In this document: positions 16,941-25,195 of the stretch, one piece after another
Position numbering within the stretch: position 1 is the first letter of the stretch
Layout of the letters: every line of letters starts with the position of its first letter
The notes under the pieces: generated by a model
Seen by the model: only the letters and a program-made list of their open reading frames with translations
Database searches by the model: none
What the model was told of the DNA's origin: nothing
Source: Thioclava sp. SK-1
Lineage (GTDB): Bacteria > Pseudomonadota > Alphaproteobacteria > Rhodobacterales > Rhodobacteraceae
Direction of reading: 5' to 3'
NCBI RefSeq assembly: GCF_001705665.1
Contig: NZ_MDHA01000009.1
Span: 1-55,067, forward strand
DNA length: 55,067 bases
Position numbers and translations under genes: made by a program

Positions 16941-17011
16941 GGCGGCTCCAATGCACAAAGGGGCGGCCCAACATGCGTGGGCCGCCCGTAAATCGTCAGA
17001 TCACGGATGGA

Positions 17012-17959
17012 TCAAAGCAGACCTTGTTCGCGGTAATACCGCTCTGCGCCCGCGTGCAATGGGATAGGCGAGTTTTTAACGGCGGTTTCAATGTCGATCG
17101 CACCGGCTGCGGAATGCGCGGCCTTCAACGTATCAAGATTCTCGAACAGCAATTTGGTCATCTGATAGGCCATCTCTTCGGATACATCTTCATGTGTGAC
17201 CAAGATATTTGTGATCGCCAATGTCGGGATATCGGCATCTTGTCCAGGGTAGGTTCCCGCCGGAATAACGCCGGCCGCATAGGGGGCACCCAATGTCTGT
17301 GCCACCTCGGCAGGGACCGAGACATAGGTCACGTCTTGTGACGAAGACAAATCTTTCAACGCCGCAGAACCAAGGCCCGAAGATTGCAATGTTGCATCCA
17401 ATTGCCGGTTTTTTAGCAATTCAACCGATTCTGCGAAGGGCAAATATTCTACCTTCGACAGGTCGTCATAACTCATGTCCAGCGCCGCAAGGATTTTGCG
17501 CGCATTGACTTCAGTCCCGGATTTCGCCGCGCCGACCGAAACGGATTTCCCCTTTAGATCGGTCACTGTCACGGCACCAGAAGATGATGCCGCCGCGATC
17601 TGAATGAAATTCGGATAGATCGCCGCAATCGCACGCAATTTGGTCAGCGGTTTGGTGAAGCCGACATCTGCGTTGCCCTCATATGCGTCTTTGACGGAAT
17701 CGCCCAATGCAAAGCCCAGCTCCCCGCGGCCTTGCTGCAGCAGGTTCAAATTCTCAACCGAGGCTTTGGTGGATTGCACCTGCGTGCGTGCGCCCTCAAT
17801 GCCCTCAGCGTAGATATTGGACAGCGCCACACCCAATGGGTAATACACGCCAGATGTGCCACCCGTCAGAACGTTGATGAAATCTGCCGCCATCGCCGCT
17901 GGGGCGGAAATGGCAAGACTGCTTGCCAAGGCCGCGCCCAAATAGAACCGTTTCAACAT
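17012..17959 (-). CDS. TAXI-family TRAP substrate-binding protein
   Basis: Started at 17959 (315 aa) it has a signal peptide ending in APAAMA and the TAXI hallmark near the N-terminus of the mature protein (VLTGGTSGVYYPLGVALSN), then TQVQSTKASVENLNLL and GAAKSGTEVNARKIL. It would capture a solute in the periplasm for the fused permease downstream. It lies 138 bp after the dehydroshikimate dehydratase gene on the same strand. Neighbouring genes suggest an aromatic or hydroaromatic acid, but TAXI ligands cannot be read from sequence. Confidence 0.95.
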   Translation of the reverse strand: MLKRFYLGAALASSLAISAPAAMAADFINVLTGGTSGVYYPLGVALSNIYAEGIEGARTQVQSTKASVENLNLLQQGRGELGFALGDSVKDAYEGNADVGFTKPLTKLRAIAAIYPNFIQIAAASSSGAVTVTDLKGKSVSVGAAKSGTEVNARKILAALDMSYDDLSKVEYLPFAESVELLKNRQLDATLQSSGLGSAALKDLSSSQDVTYVSVPAEVAQTLGAPYAAGVIPAGTYPGQDADIPTLAITNILVTHEDVSEEMAYQMTKLLFENLDTLKAAHSAAGAIDIETAVKNSPIPLHAGAERYYREQGLL

Positions 17960-18097
17960 AAAATACCCTCCCAGATAATGCGTGTGCACGCGCCTAAGCC
18001 CATACTCAACAGGGCAGGGCGCGTTAGGCAACACTCAAAATTGACCGGGTGACAATAATCGTGAGGCTAAGGCGGCACGGTCGGGGCAATGCAGCTT

Positions 18098-19972
18098 TTA
18101 TAACCGTGGCATGCCTTTCGCCCTCATCAGCCGCTTTTGGGCTGCAATGCGGAATGGCGCATTGGCCGCGCCATAGCCGCGATATTGCTGGCGCTGCACA
18201 ATTTCAAAAAAGAACCCATTGTCCAGCGGCTGCGAATAGATTTGATAATATGGTCCGGTTTCATCTTCGTCGTATAAAACATTGGCCGCCTGTATCCGTT
18301 CCAGATCGGGGGCAGAAATCTGAAACCGTGCCGCCAGATCACGGTAGTAGTTCTGGGGCATGACCAGCGGGGCAAACCCATTTTTGTGCAGCGCTTGGGC
18401 GGTGACGAAAATATCGTCGCAGGCAAAGGCCAGATGCTGCACCGGTGCGCCAAAGCTATCGGCCAGAAAACTGCCAGCCAGGGTGCGATGCGTCTCGGCA
18501 CCATTCAAGGTGATACGAAACGCTCCATCGGTGGTTTCAACCGCTTGCGACCGGGTCAGCCCATCGGGATCCACCACATCGACCATCGGGGCGCGCGACA
18601 TGCCAAACAGTGACGAATAAAATAGCGACCAGCTAAGCATTTCCCCATATGTCATTGTCTGTGCGATATGATCCACATGGGTCAGGCCCGCCCCGGCGGG
18701 GCCGTTGCGCTGTGTGTTGAATTCGCGCTCCCAAACCGCGCTATGGCGGTCATCGATCAGATGCAAAATGCTGCCGCCAAGGCCGCGGATGGCAGGTATG
18801 TCCAATTGCCCCTGTGTCAGCGGCTGCGAGAATGGAACCGCACCCAAGGTAGTTGCCCGTGTCACCGCATCGGGCGCATCAGCGACACGCAGGCCAATAT
18901 CGCAGATCGAAGTGCCGTGCATATTATATGCTGAAGAGGCGTAGTCGCCTTGCTCTTGGTTCACGACGATACGCAGATCGCCTTGTTGCCACAGCTCTAA
19001 CGCCTTGGCGACATGTTTGGCCGTGCGCGAAAATCCCAGTGCTGTCAGGCTTTGACGCAGGCTGTCTCCTTCGGGCCCACGGGTGGTAAATTCGATGAAT
19101 TCCGTGCCGGCGATCCGCACCGGGGCAGGCATTTGCGCAGCCCCTGCAGCCTGTGGTTCGGCGCGGCGGACCTGATCCATCAGATGCATCAAAGACCGAT
19201 GGCCGTCAGCGGCGATTATCCGGGGCAGGCCGCCACGAAATTGATCGTTGAAAATTTCAAGGCTGAGCGGTCCAGAATATCCCGTCGCCATCACAGCCTG
19301 CAAGAACCGGGTAACATCCAGATCGCCCTCACCGGGCATGTTGCGGAAGTGGCGTGACCAATACAGCAGATCCATCTCGATCTTTGGCGCATCGGCCAGT
19401 TGCACGAAAAAGATCTTATCGCCGGGAATGGCGCGGATGCTTTCGGGGTCAATTCCGCGTCCCAGCGTGTGAAAACTGTCCAAAATCAGGCCGATATTGG
19501 CGTGATCCGCGCGGCGCACGATTTCCCAAGCATCGCGGTGATCGTTGATATGGCGTCCCCAGGCCAGCGCCTCGTAGCCAACCTTCAGCCCGCGTGCAGC
19601 GGCGCGTTCGCCCAGCTCATGAAAATCGGCGGCGGCGCGGTCAATGCCACCCATCGCCTGCGGATGGCACGAGGAACAAAACAACGCCAGACCACAGCCC
19701 AGCTCTTGCATAAGGTCGAATTTACGTTCTGCCCGGTCAAAGGCTTTGGTCCGCAGCGGTGCAGGCAGGCATTCAAAATCGCGAATTGGCTGAAACAGTG
19801 CAATGTCCAGCCCCAGATCGCGCACCCGGTTGCCCACATCGCGCGGGCTACCGGTATCTGCGATAAAATCTTGCTCAAAAATCTCAATGCCATCGAACCC
19901 GGCCTTGGCAATGGCTTGCAGTTTTTCGTCTAAACTGCCGGGGACGGATACGGTGGCGATCGAGGTTTTCAT
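18098..19972 (-). CDS. quiC: 3-dehydroshikimate dehydratase, QuiC1 type (copy 1)
   Basis: The 624-aa protein is a fusion of an AP-endonuclease-2-like TIM barrel (about 1-285; EIFEQDFIADTGSPRDVG, ILDSFHTLGRGIDP, LSLEIFNDQFRGG) and a hydroxyphenylpyruvate-dioxygenase-like vicinal oxygen chelate domain (about 295-620). The latter keeps the His-His-Glu ligand pattern in VDHIAQTM, VQHLAFACDD and FFFEIVQR. In the QuiC1 family the barrel converts 3-dehydroshikimate to protocatechuate. Its start overlaps the stop of the dehydrogenase gene (ATGA). A clearly homologous second copy sits at 48258-50147. The protocatechuate formed would feed the pca genes at 40-43.6 kb. Confidence 0.93.
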   Translation of the reverse strand: MKTSIATVSVPGSLDEKLQAIAKAGFDGIEIFEQDFIADTGSPRDVGNRVRDLGLDIALFQPIRDFECLPAPLRTKAFDRAERKFDLMQELGCGLALFCSSCHPQAMGGIDRAAADFHELGERAAARGLKVGYEALAWGRHINDHRDAWEIVRRADHANIGLILDSFHTLGRGIDPESIRAIPGDKIFFVQLADAPKIEMDLLYWSRHFRNMPGEGDLDVTRFLQAVMATGYSGPLSLEIFNDQFRGGLPRIIAADGHRSLMHLMDQVRRAEPQAAGAAQMPAPVRIAGTEFIEFTTRGPEGDSLRQSLTALGFSRTAKHVAKALELWQQGDLRIVVNQEQGDYASSAYNMHGTSICDIGLRVADAPDAVTRATTLGAVPFSQPLTQGQLDIPAIRGLGGSILHLIDDRHSAVWEREFNTQRNGPAGAGLTHVDHIAQTMTYGEMLSWSLFYSSLFGMSRAPMVDVVDPDGLTRSQAVETTDGAFRITLNGAETHRTLAGSFLADSFGAPVQHLAFACDDIFVTAQALHKNGFAPLVMPQNYYRDLAARFQISAPDLERIQAANVLYDEDETGPYYQIYSQPLDNGFFFEIVQRQQYRGYGAANAPFRIAAQKRLMRAKGMPRL

Positions 19973-20811
19973 GCAGTCAGCTCCGGGTTCAATAGATCAG
20001 CCCGCAGCCGGGCCTCATCCAGCGGCAAACCGGTGAAATGCCCCCAAGCCTGCACGCCTTGGTAGAAGAATAACGCCCAGCCAGAGATAATCACCAGCCC
20101 CTGTTCCTGTGCGGATTGCAAAAATTCCGTATCGGGGGGGGTATAGACGGCATCAAAGGCCCAGGACGCGCCTGCCATTGCTGCCTTTGGTAAAGGGGTG
20201 CCGGGATGGCCTACCATGCCCACGGGGGTGCAATTGATTACACCATCCGCGCCTGCCGCCGCCTCTTGTGCGTTGCTATGCACGGTAACGGTGACATTGG
20301 GCGCGGCCGCGCGCAGGGCGGCCGCCAGCGATTGCGCCTTGGCCGGATCGCGATCCAGCAGGCGAATGGCTTTTGCGCCCAGTGCCAGCAGGCCAAAGGC
20401 CACCGCACGGCCTACGCCGCCCGTGCCAATCATCAATGCAGTGCCGGGTGCCGCATCGGCGCGCGATTGGCGATAGGCGGCCATAAATCCGGTGTAATCT
20501 GTATTATAGCCCACCGGCCCCTGCGCATCGAAGATCACGGTATTGACCGCACCCAGCTGACGCAGCAGCGGATCATCGATCCGCACCATCGGCACCACCT
20601 GTTCCTTGTAAGGGTAGGTGATGTTAAGGCCGCGAAACCCTGCATCGCGGGCATAGGCAAAGACGGCCTTAAATGGCTTGTCCATCTGCGCGGGCACCAA
20701 CCGATCATAGCGGACCTGTTGGTTGTTTTGCGCCCCCGCCAGCCGATGCAACAGCGGCGAGCGGGAGGCGGCGATATTATCGCCAATCAATCCAAGCTGC
20801 AGATCGGACAT
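19969..20811 (-). CDS. aroE: Shikimate/quinate dehydrogenase (catabolic AroE homologue, copy 1)
   Basis: The 280-aa protein shows the AroE plan: substrate-binding SRSPLLH, the catalytic Lys in LNITYPYKE, the Asp in NTDYTGF and the dinucleotide loop GTGGVGRA. After the second Rossmann strand it has LLDRDPAKA, an acidic residue where NADP enzymes carry NRT, so NAD is the likely cofactor. It is coupled to tctA upstream (TAATG) and to the dehydroshikimate dehydratase downstream (ATGA). This context points to oxidation of imported shikimate or quinate, not to biosynthesis. Confidence 0.9.
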   Translation of the reverse strand: MSDLQLGLIGDNIAASRSPLLHRLAGAQNNQQVRYDRLVPAQMDKPFKAVFAYARDAGFRGLNITYPYKEQVVPMVRIDDPLLRQLGAVNTVIFDAQGPVGYNTDYTGFMAAYRQSRADAAPGTALMIGTGGVGRAVAFGLLALGAKAIRLLDRDPAKAQSLAAALRAAAPNVTVTVHSNAQEAAAGADGVINCTPVGMVGHPGTPLPKAAMAGASWAFDAVYTPPDTEFLQSAQEQGLVIISGWALFFYQGVQAWGHFTGLPLDEARLRADLLNPELTA

Positions 20812-22325
20812 TATGATTGCCCCTGCTTGCGGCCAAACAGTTTTGCTTTGCCCCAGCTCCAGATCGGGGTTTGCGACACGAAGATCAGCAACACGGCGAT
20901 GAACAATGTCAAAGACAGCGGGCTTGTGACAATACCATAGAAGAAACGGCCCAAGTCTTCGCGCTCTGAAATGATCGCCCGACGCCAGTTGTCATCCAAC
21001 AGCCGCGACAGGATTACACCCAGGATCACTGGTCCCAGCGGATAGCCATAATGGCGCATGAAATAGCCAAAGAACCCAAAGCCAAGCATCCAATAGACAT
21101 CGGTGATTGAGTTGTTGACCGCATAGGCACCGACAATTGACAGCAACATGATCAACGGAATCAGGACCGAGCGCGGCATCTCAACGATTTTGGTGAACAG
21201 ACGAATTCCGGTCAGGCCAAACAGCAGCATGAAGAAATTGGCGGTGATCAGCGCACCCACGATGAACCAGAACATATCGGGCTGATCGACCATCAACATC
21301 GGGCCGGGGTTCAATCCGTGAATATACAGCGCACCAATCATGATCGCGGTGACCGCATCGCCGGGGATGCCAAGCGTCATCATCGGGATAAAGGCACCAC
21401 CCACGGCCGCGTTATTGGCGGTTTCTGGGGCGACAAGCCCTTCGATGGCCCCGTCGCCAAAGGGGCGCTCTGGGTTTTTGGTGACACGTTTCGCGTGGTC
21501 ATAGGCCATCAGGGCCGCGATATCCCCACCCGTTCCCGGCAAGGCGCCGATGATCACACCAATCGTAGAAGTCTGCATCGACAGTGGCAAATGTTTGCGC
21601 ACAGTTTTCAGCGATGGAACGATGCGGCTGATTTTTTGCCGGATTGAAGCCTTATTGACATGTTGCAATTGTAGCAGCGCTTCAGACACGCCGAACATGC
21701 CGATCATCACCGCGATAAACGAGATCCCGCTTTCCATGATCGACAGATCAAAGGTGAACCGCGAGGTGAAAGTTAGCGGGTCACGGCCCACCGCACCGAT
21801 GGCAATGCCCAAAGCACCGGCGAAGATCCCTTTCAGCAGGCTGCCCGATGACAGTGATCCGACCAGCAACACACCTAAAATGGCCAGCAACATATAATCG
21901 CGTGGCTGGAAGGTCAGGGCGAAATCGGACACGAACGGGGCGGCCAGTGCCAAAACGCCGATACCGATGAACCCGCCGATAAAAGACATCACGGTGGTGA
22001 CGCCGATCGCCGTTCCTGCCTCGCCGCGTTTGGCCATGGGAAATCCGTCAAGTGCGGTGGCAATGGCCGAGGGCGCACCGGGAATATTCAGCAAAATCGC
22101 CGTGCGCGAACCGCCGTAAACCCCACCCATATAGATGCCGATCATCAGCGAAATCGCTGGTAAGACATCCCATGAAAAGGTGAAGGAGATCAGGATCGAC
22201 ACCGCCATTGTCACCGACAGGCCAGGGATCGCACCGACATAGACGCCAGCAAATGTGCCCACACCGACCAGCAGCAATAGCTCTGGATGGGAGAACACCG
22301 TTAGGAAGGCCATAAAAGCATCCAT
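20811..22325 (-). CDS. tctA: Tripartite tricarboxylate transporter large permease TctA
   Basis: The 504-aa membrane protein has the repeated TctA halves with the family signatures GAIPGLSVTMAVSIL, YGGSRTAILLNIPGAPS and, in the second half, GALPGTGGDIAALMAYDHA and LGIPGDAVTAIM. It is the ion-coupled membrane channel of a TTT importer. Start and stop are coupled by TAATG overlaps to tctB and to the dehydrogenase gene, so uptake and catabolism share one mRNA. The substrate is likely a hydroaromatic acid such as shikimate, quinate or dehydroshikimate, inferred from the operon. Confidence 0.95.
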   Translation of the reverse strand: MDAFMAFLTVFSHPELLLLVGVGTFAGVYVGAIPGLSVTMAVSILISFTFSWDVLPAISLMIGIYMGGVYGGSRTAILLNIPGAPSAIATALDGFPMAKRGEAGTAIGVTTVMSFIGGFIGIGVLALAAPFVSDFALTFQPRDYMLLAILGVLLVGSLSSGSLLKGIFAGALGIAIGAVGRDPLTFTSRFTFDLSIMESGISFIAVMIGMFGVSEALLQLQHVNKASIRQKISRIVPSLKTVRKHLPLSMQTSTIGVIIGALPGTGGDIAALMAYDHAKRVTKNPERPFGDGAIEGLVAPETANNAAVGGAFIPMMTLGIPGDAVTAIMIGALYIHGLNPGPMLMVDQPDMFWFIVGALITANFFMLLFGLTGIRLFTKIVEMPRSVLIPLIMLLSIVGAYAVNNSITDVYWMLGFGFFGYFMRHYGYPLGPVILGVILSRLLDDNWRRAIISEREDLGRFFYGIVTSPLSLTLFIAVLLIFVSQTPIWSWGKAKLFGRKQGQS

Positions 22326-22888
22326 TATTTTGCCCCCTGGAACATGTTGCGGAAGAACTGGATGAATTCAGCCTCTGGCATGATCCCCGCAGGCATCAAG
22401 ACGGTGAAGACAATACGGAAAATCAGCCAGATCACGACCAGGCTGCCAATCGATACGGTGGCTGTATACAACCAGCTACGCTTCGACAGGTATTTGATGG
22501 CCACTATCAAAAACAGCGCCGATGTCGGCAAAAATCCAAACGGTTGCAGCAACAAACCATAGCCCAGCAACAGCACTGCAAATACGATTGCAGCCGTTGG
22601 GAAAATGTCACGCGACAGGGTTTCGCCAGTGATCTTGGGCAGGCGTGCGGTTTTCACCACAATCGCAACCGCTGCAATCAGCATGGCCAGCGTGGTCGCC
22701 ATCGGGATCGCCCCAGGGGAGGACAGGGCCTCAAACCCGGCAATGCCATAGGCGTTATATAACAGGGCAGCAGAGGCGAGCGCCAGAACGATGGCAAAGC
22801 CAAGCTCGCCTGGGCGGCGCGCCGCCTCTACGCCACCGGGTGTGGCGTCGGACGTGCCGTCGTGATGTTCGGTATCGGGGTGTGTCAT
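22325..22888 (-). CDS. tctB: Tripartite tricarboxylate transporter small subunit TctB
   Basis: Started at 22888 (GGAGAG leader) the 187-aa protein has a hydrophilic N-terminus and four hydrophobic helices (about 25-45, 60-80, 95-120, 145-170), the usual TctB layout, including GYGLLLQPFGFLPTSALFL. It partners TctA; its stop overlaps the tctA start (TAATG). An attenuator-like hairpin separates it from tctC upstream. Confidence 0.92.
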   Translation of the reverse strand: MTHPDTEHHDGTSDATPGGVEAARRPGELGFAIVLALASAALLYNAYGIAGFEALSSPGAIPMATTLAMLIAAVAIVVKTARLPKITGETLSRDIFPTAAIVFAVLLLGYGLLLQPFGFLPTSALFLIVAIKYLSKRSWLYTATVSIGSLVVIWLIFRIVFTVLMPAGIMPEAEFIQFFRNMFQGAK

Positions 22889-22942
22889 AGGGGGCTCTCC
22901 CGTGGCGGGATGGGGTGGTCGGCCAATCAAAAGGCACGAAAT

Positions 22943-22977
22943 AAAAATGGCGCCGCCTTTGCGGGAAGGGCGGCGCC
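22943..22977 (-). terminator. Terminator or attenuator between tctC and tctB
   Basis: A perfect 9-bp stem (22949-22957 with 22969-22977, ggcgccgcc/ggcggcgcc) is followed, reading leftward, by ATTTTTAT. It would end most tctC transcripts and let fewer continue into tctBA, giving more binding protein than permease. Confidence 0.8.
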
Positions 22978-23019
22978 GGTTGTCCAGCCGACCCGATAAC
23001 CGGGCCTGCTATGACCAGA

Positions 23020-24027
23020 TTACTTCTCGGCAGGGCGCATGATGCCGAAATCTTCCGGGGATTTCTTGGTCAGGCCAGCGTCATCAAGCAACCATGCAGT
23101 GTTTTGCTGCCATTTGTTCAAGAACGCTTCGGCCTCATCGCCCGAAATCGCCAGCATCGAGAAGCCGCGATTGTCCATCAGCTCTACGAAATCGGGGGAT
23201 TTCGCGGCTTCGGCATAGGCCGCCGACAGTTTGGTGACAACATCATCAGGTGTGCCTTTTTTGACGAACACGCCAAAGAACGGACCCCAAGGGAGGTAGT
23301 CGCTGTAATCGGCATTGAACGAGGTCACGATCGGCGCGTCTGGCAATTTGTCATTGGCATCCAGATCGAACACGGCCAGCGGCTTCATCTTACCTGCGCG
23401 GATCCCTTCAATCGCAGCACCCAGCACGGCTGGCATAACGTCAATCGCATTGCCTTGCAGCGCCGTAAGCGCCGGGCCGTCACCGTCATAAGGCACGGAA
23501 ATCACGTCCAGATCGCCTTCAACGGTGTTCATCATGGCAGTCACAACCGATGGCAGGCCACCAGGACCGGTGGCCCCCATGCGCAGCTCACCAGGATGTT
23601 CGTTGATATAGTCCATCATGCCGGCGTAGTCATCAAAGGGCGCGTCCGGGCTTGCCACCAGGATCGGCGTGCCAAGGGCCAGAATGCTGATCGGGGTGAA
23701 GTCGGTGTAATCCTTGTCGCCAAGGCCCATCACCTTATACAGCAGCGGGTTTTCTGCACCCATCAACAGGCTGTAGCCATCGGCCTTTTGGCCTGCCACA
23801 TGGTTCAGCGCGATGGCGCCAACGCCACCGGTCATGTTTTGCATGACAATGGTGCCGCCCAGCACATCTTCTGCATGCGGGGTTACCGAACGCATCACGG
23901 TATCGGTCGAACCGCCGGCACCCCATTGGATGATGCCTTGGATTTCCTTTGTTGGATAATCCTGCGCCATGGCGCCAGACATGCCCAGAACGAGTGCCGA
24001 AACGGCCCCAAATACGGTCTTTTTCAT
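23020..24027 (-). CDS. tctC: Tripartite tricarboxylate transporter binding protein TctC (Bug family)
   Basis: The 335-aa protein has a signal peptide ending in GAMA and the Bug-family fold: YPTKEIQGIIQWGAGGSTD at the first ligand loop, MTGGVGAIALNHVAG and GATGPGGLPSVVTAMM. It binds a carboxylate in the periplasm and hands it to TctAB. It is first in the tctCBA-aroE-quiC gene order and lies 116 bp downstream of a LysR gene on the same strand. An intercistronic terminator follows it. Confidence 0.95.
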   Translation of the reverse strand: MKKTVFGAVSALVLGMSGAMAQDYPTKEIQGIIQWGAGGSTDTVMRSVTPHAEDVLGGTIVMQNMTGGVGAIALNHVAGQKADGYSLLMGAENPLLYKVMGLGDKDYTDFTPISILALGTPILVASPDAPFDDYAGMMDYINEHPGELRMGATGPGGLPSVVTAMMNTVEGDLDVISVPYDGDGPALTALQGNAIDVMPAVLGAAIEGIRAGKMKPLAVFDLDANDKLPDAPIVTSFNADYSDYLPWGPFFGVFVKKGTPDDVVTKLSAAYAEAAKSPDFVELMDNRGFSMLAISGDEAEAFLNKWQQNTAWLLDDAGLTKKSPEDFGIMRPAEK

Positions 24028-24143
24028 CGATTTCCTCCCAGAGTATCGGACGGGCGCAAGAATCCATCACATCCCGTTGCCTAAACTTTGCGTTTCATGC
24101 GCGTAACGTCAAATGCTATTTTTTCGACATTAGTAACATTAAG

Positions 24144-25070
24144 TTAATTTGTAGTCTTATCCGCAGGCCACTGACGTGGCGCTGCAGCCAGTTCTGACCT
24201 GAACTGCTTAATCGCGTATTCTGCAAAATTTGATAACTGACGGCCCTTTTTTCGGGCCGCATAGATCGAAATTTCGCGTGCTTCGACAAGGTTGCGCCGC
24301 ACCAGACCGGGCATATACACCTCTGCCACGGACATGCCATCCATCAACGCCACGCCCAGCCCATGACGCACAAGTGATACAACGGTTTGTGCAAAACGCC
24401 CGCGGATAGAATGGTTTACTGTCAGGCCCGCATCAATGAATGGCCGGGCCATCAATGCGCCATAGGGGTCGGATGGCTCTACCCCGATCAGCGGATAGCG
24501 GATCATATCATGGACCGACACCTCTGACTGCGCGGCCAGCGGGTGGCCCTCTGGCAAAATCGCAACCAGCTGTGTGCGGCCGATTTCTTCGTTTTCAATA
24601 CCGGGGTTTTGCACTTGGGAGCTCATGATCACAAATTCGCCACGCTCCAGCAAAAGATAATCGATTGTCTCTTCGATTTTTAAAATATTCAGGTCGATGA
24701 ACAGATCAGGATATTGGCTGCGTACGGTGCGGATGGCACGCGCGGCAATAAATTGCGCCACAGATGGTGCCGAAGCAAAAGCCAGCCGCACATCTTCGCC
24801 CTTTTGCAAAGAGGTCAGCGCCATCTGAAGGTTTTCAACGCCTTTATATACCTCTCGCACTTGGTCGAAAACTTTACTCGCCTCGACCGATGGGACGAAA
24901 TTTCCATTGCGTCGTTCAAACAATCGAATGCCCAAGGATTCCTCGGTATGCTTGATCAAACGGCTGATCCCAGGGGAGGATACGCCCAGATGCTCGGCTG
25001 CACCATTAATTGTGCCGCGTAGCAACACGGCCCGGATGACCTCGATCTGTCGTAAGGTGATTTCGCGCAT
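24144..25070 (-). CDS. LysR-family regulator next to the tct operon
   Basis: The 308-aa protein starts at one of three consecutive ATG codons; the third (25070) is best placed after AAGGA. It has the LysR HTH (REITLRQIEVIRAVLLRGTING, SSPGISRLIKHTEESLG) and a periplasmic-binding-like effector domain with VRLAFASAPSVAQFIAARAI and GHPLAAQSEVSV. It lies between the tct-aroE-quiC operon and the divergent flavoprotein gene, and may control both. The 9-bp motif TAACATTAA occurs on both sides of the gene. The inducer is unknown; a hydroaromatic acid is plausible. Confidence 0.93.
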   Translation of the reverse strand: MREITLRQIEVIRAVLLRGTINGAAEHLGVSSPGISRLIKHTEESLGIRLFERRNGNFVPSVEASKVFDQVREVYKGVENLQMALTSLQKGEDVRLAFASAPSVAQFIAARAIRTVRSQYPDLFIDLNILKIEETIDYLLLERGEFVIMSSQVQNPGIENEEIGRTQLVAILPEGHPLAAQSEVSVHDMIRYPLIGVEPSDPYGALMARPFIDAGLTVNHSIRGRFAQTVVSLVRHGLGVALMDGMSVAEVYMPGLVRRNLVEAREISIYAARKKGRQLSNFAEYAIKQFRSELAAAPRQWPADKTTN

Positions 25071-25076
25071 CATCAT

Positions 25077-25195
25077 TCCTTTTTCCCAGGTTCCTAACAT
25101 TAACATCGGGTTACGAATGTATGCAAATATGTAATTGACGTTAATCCATGGCGGGCGGACGGTGCCACAATGGATGCTGGCCGGAGGAGCGGCCA
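25077..25195. promoter_or_regulatory. Divergent control region between the LysR and flavoprotein genes
   Basis: The region holds TAACATTAA at 25095-25103 (also found at 24134-24142 upstream of tctC) and an inverted TTAC...GTAA arrangement in ttacgaatgtatgcaaatat. A TTGACG lies in aattgacgttaat. These are the usual places for LysR binding and a divergent promoter, but the sites are not proven. Confidence 0.4.
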
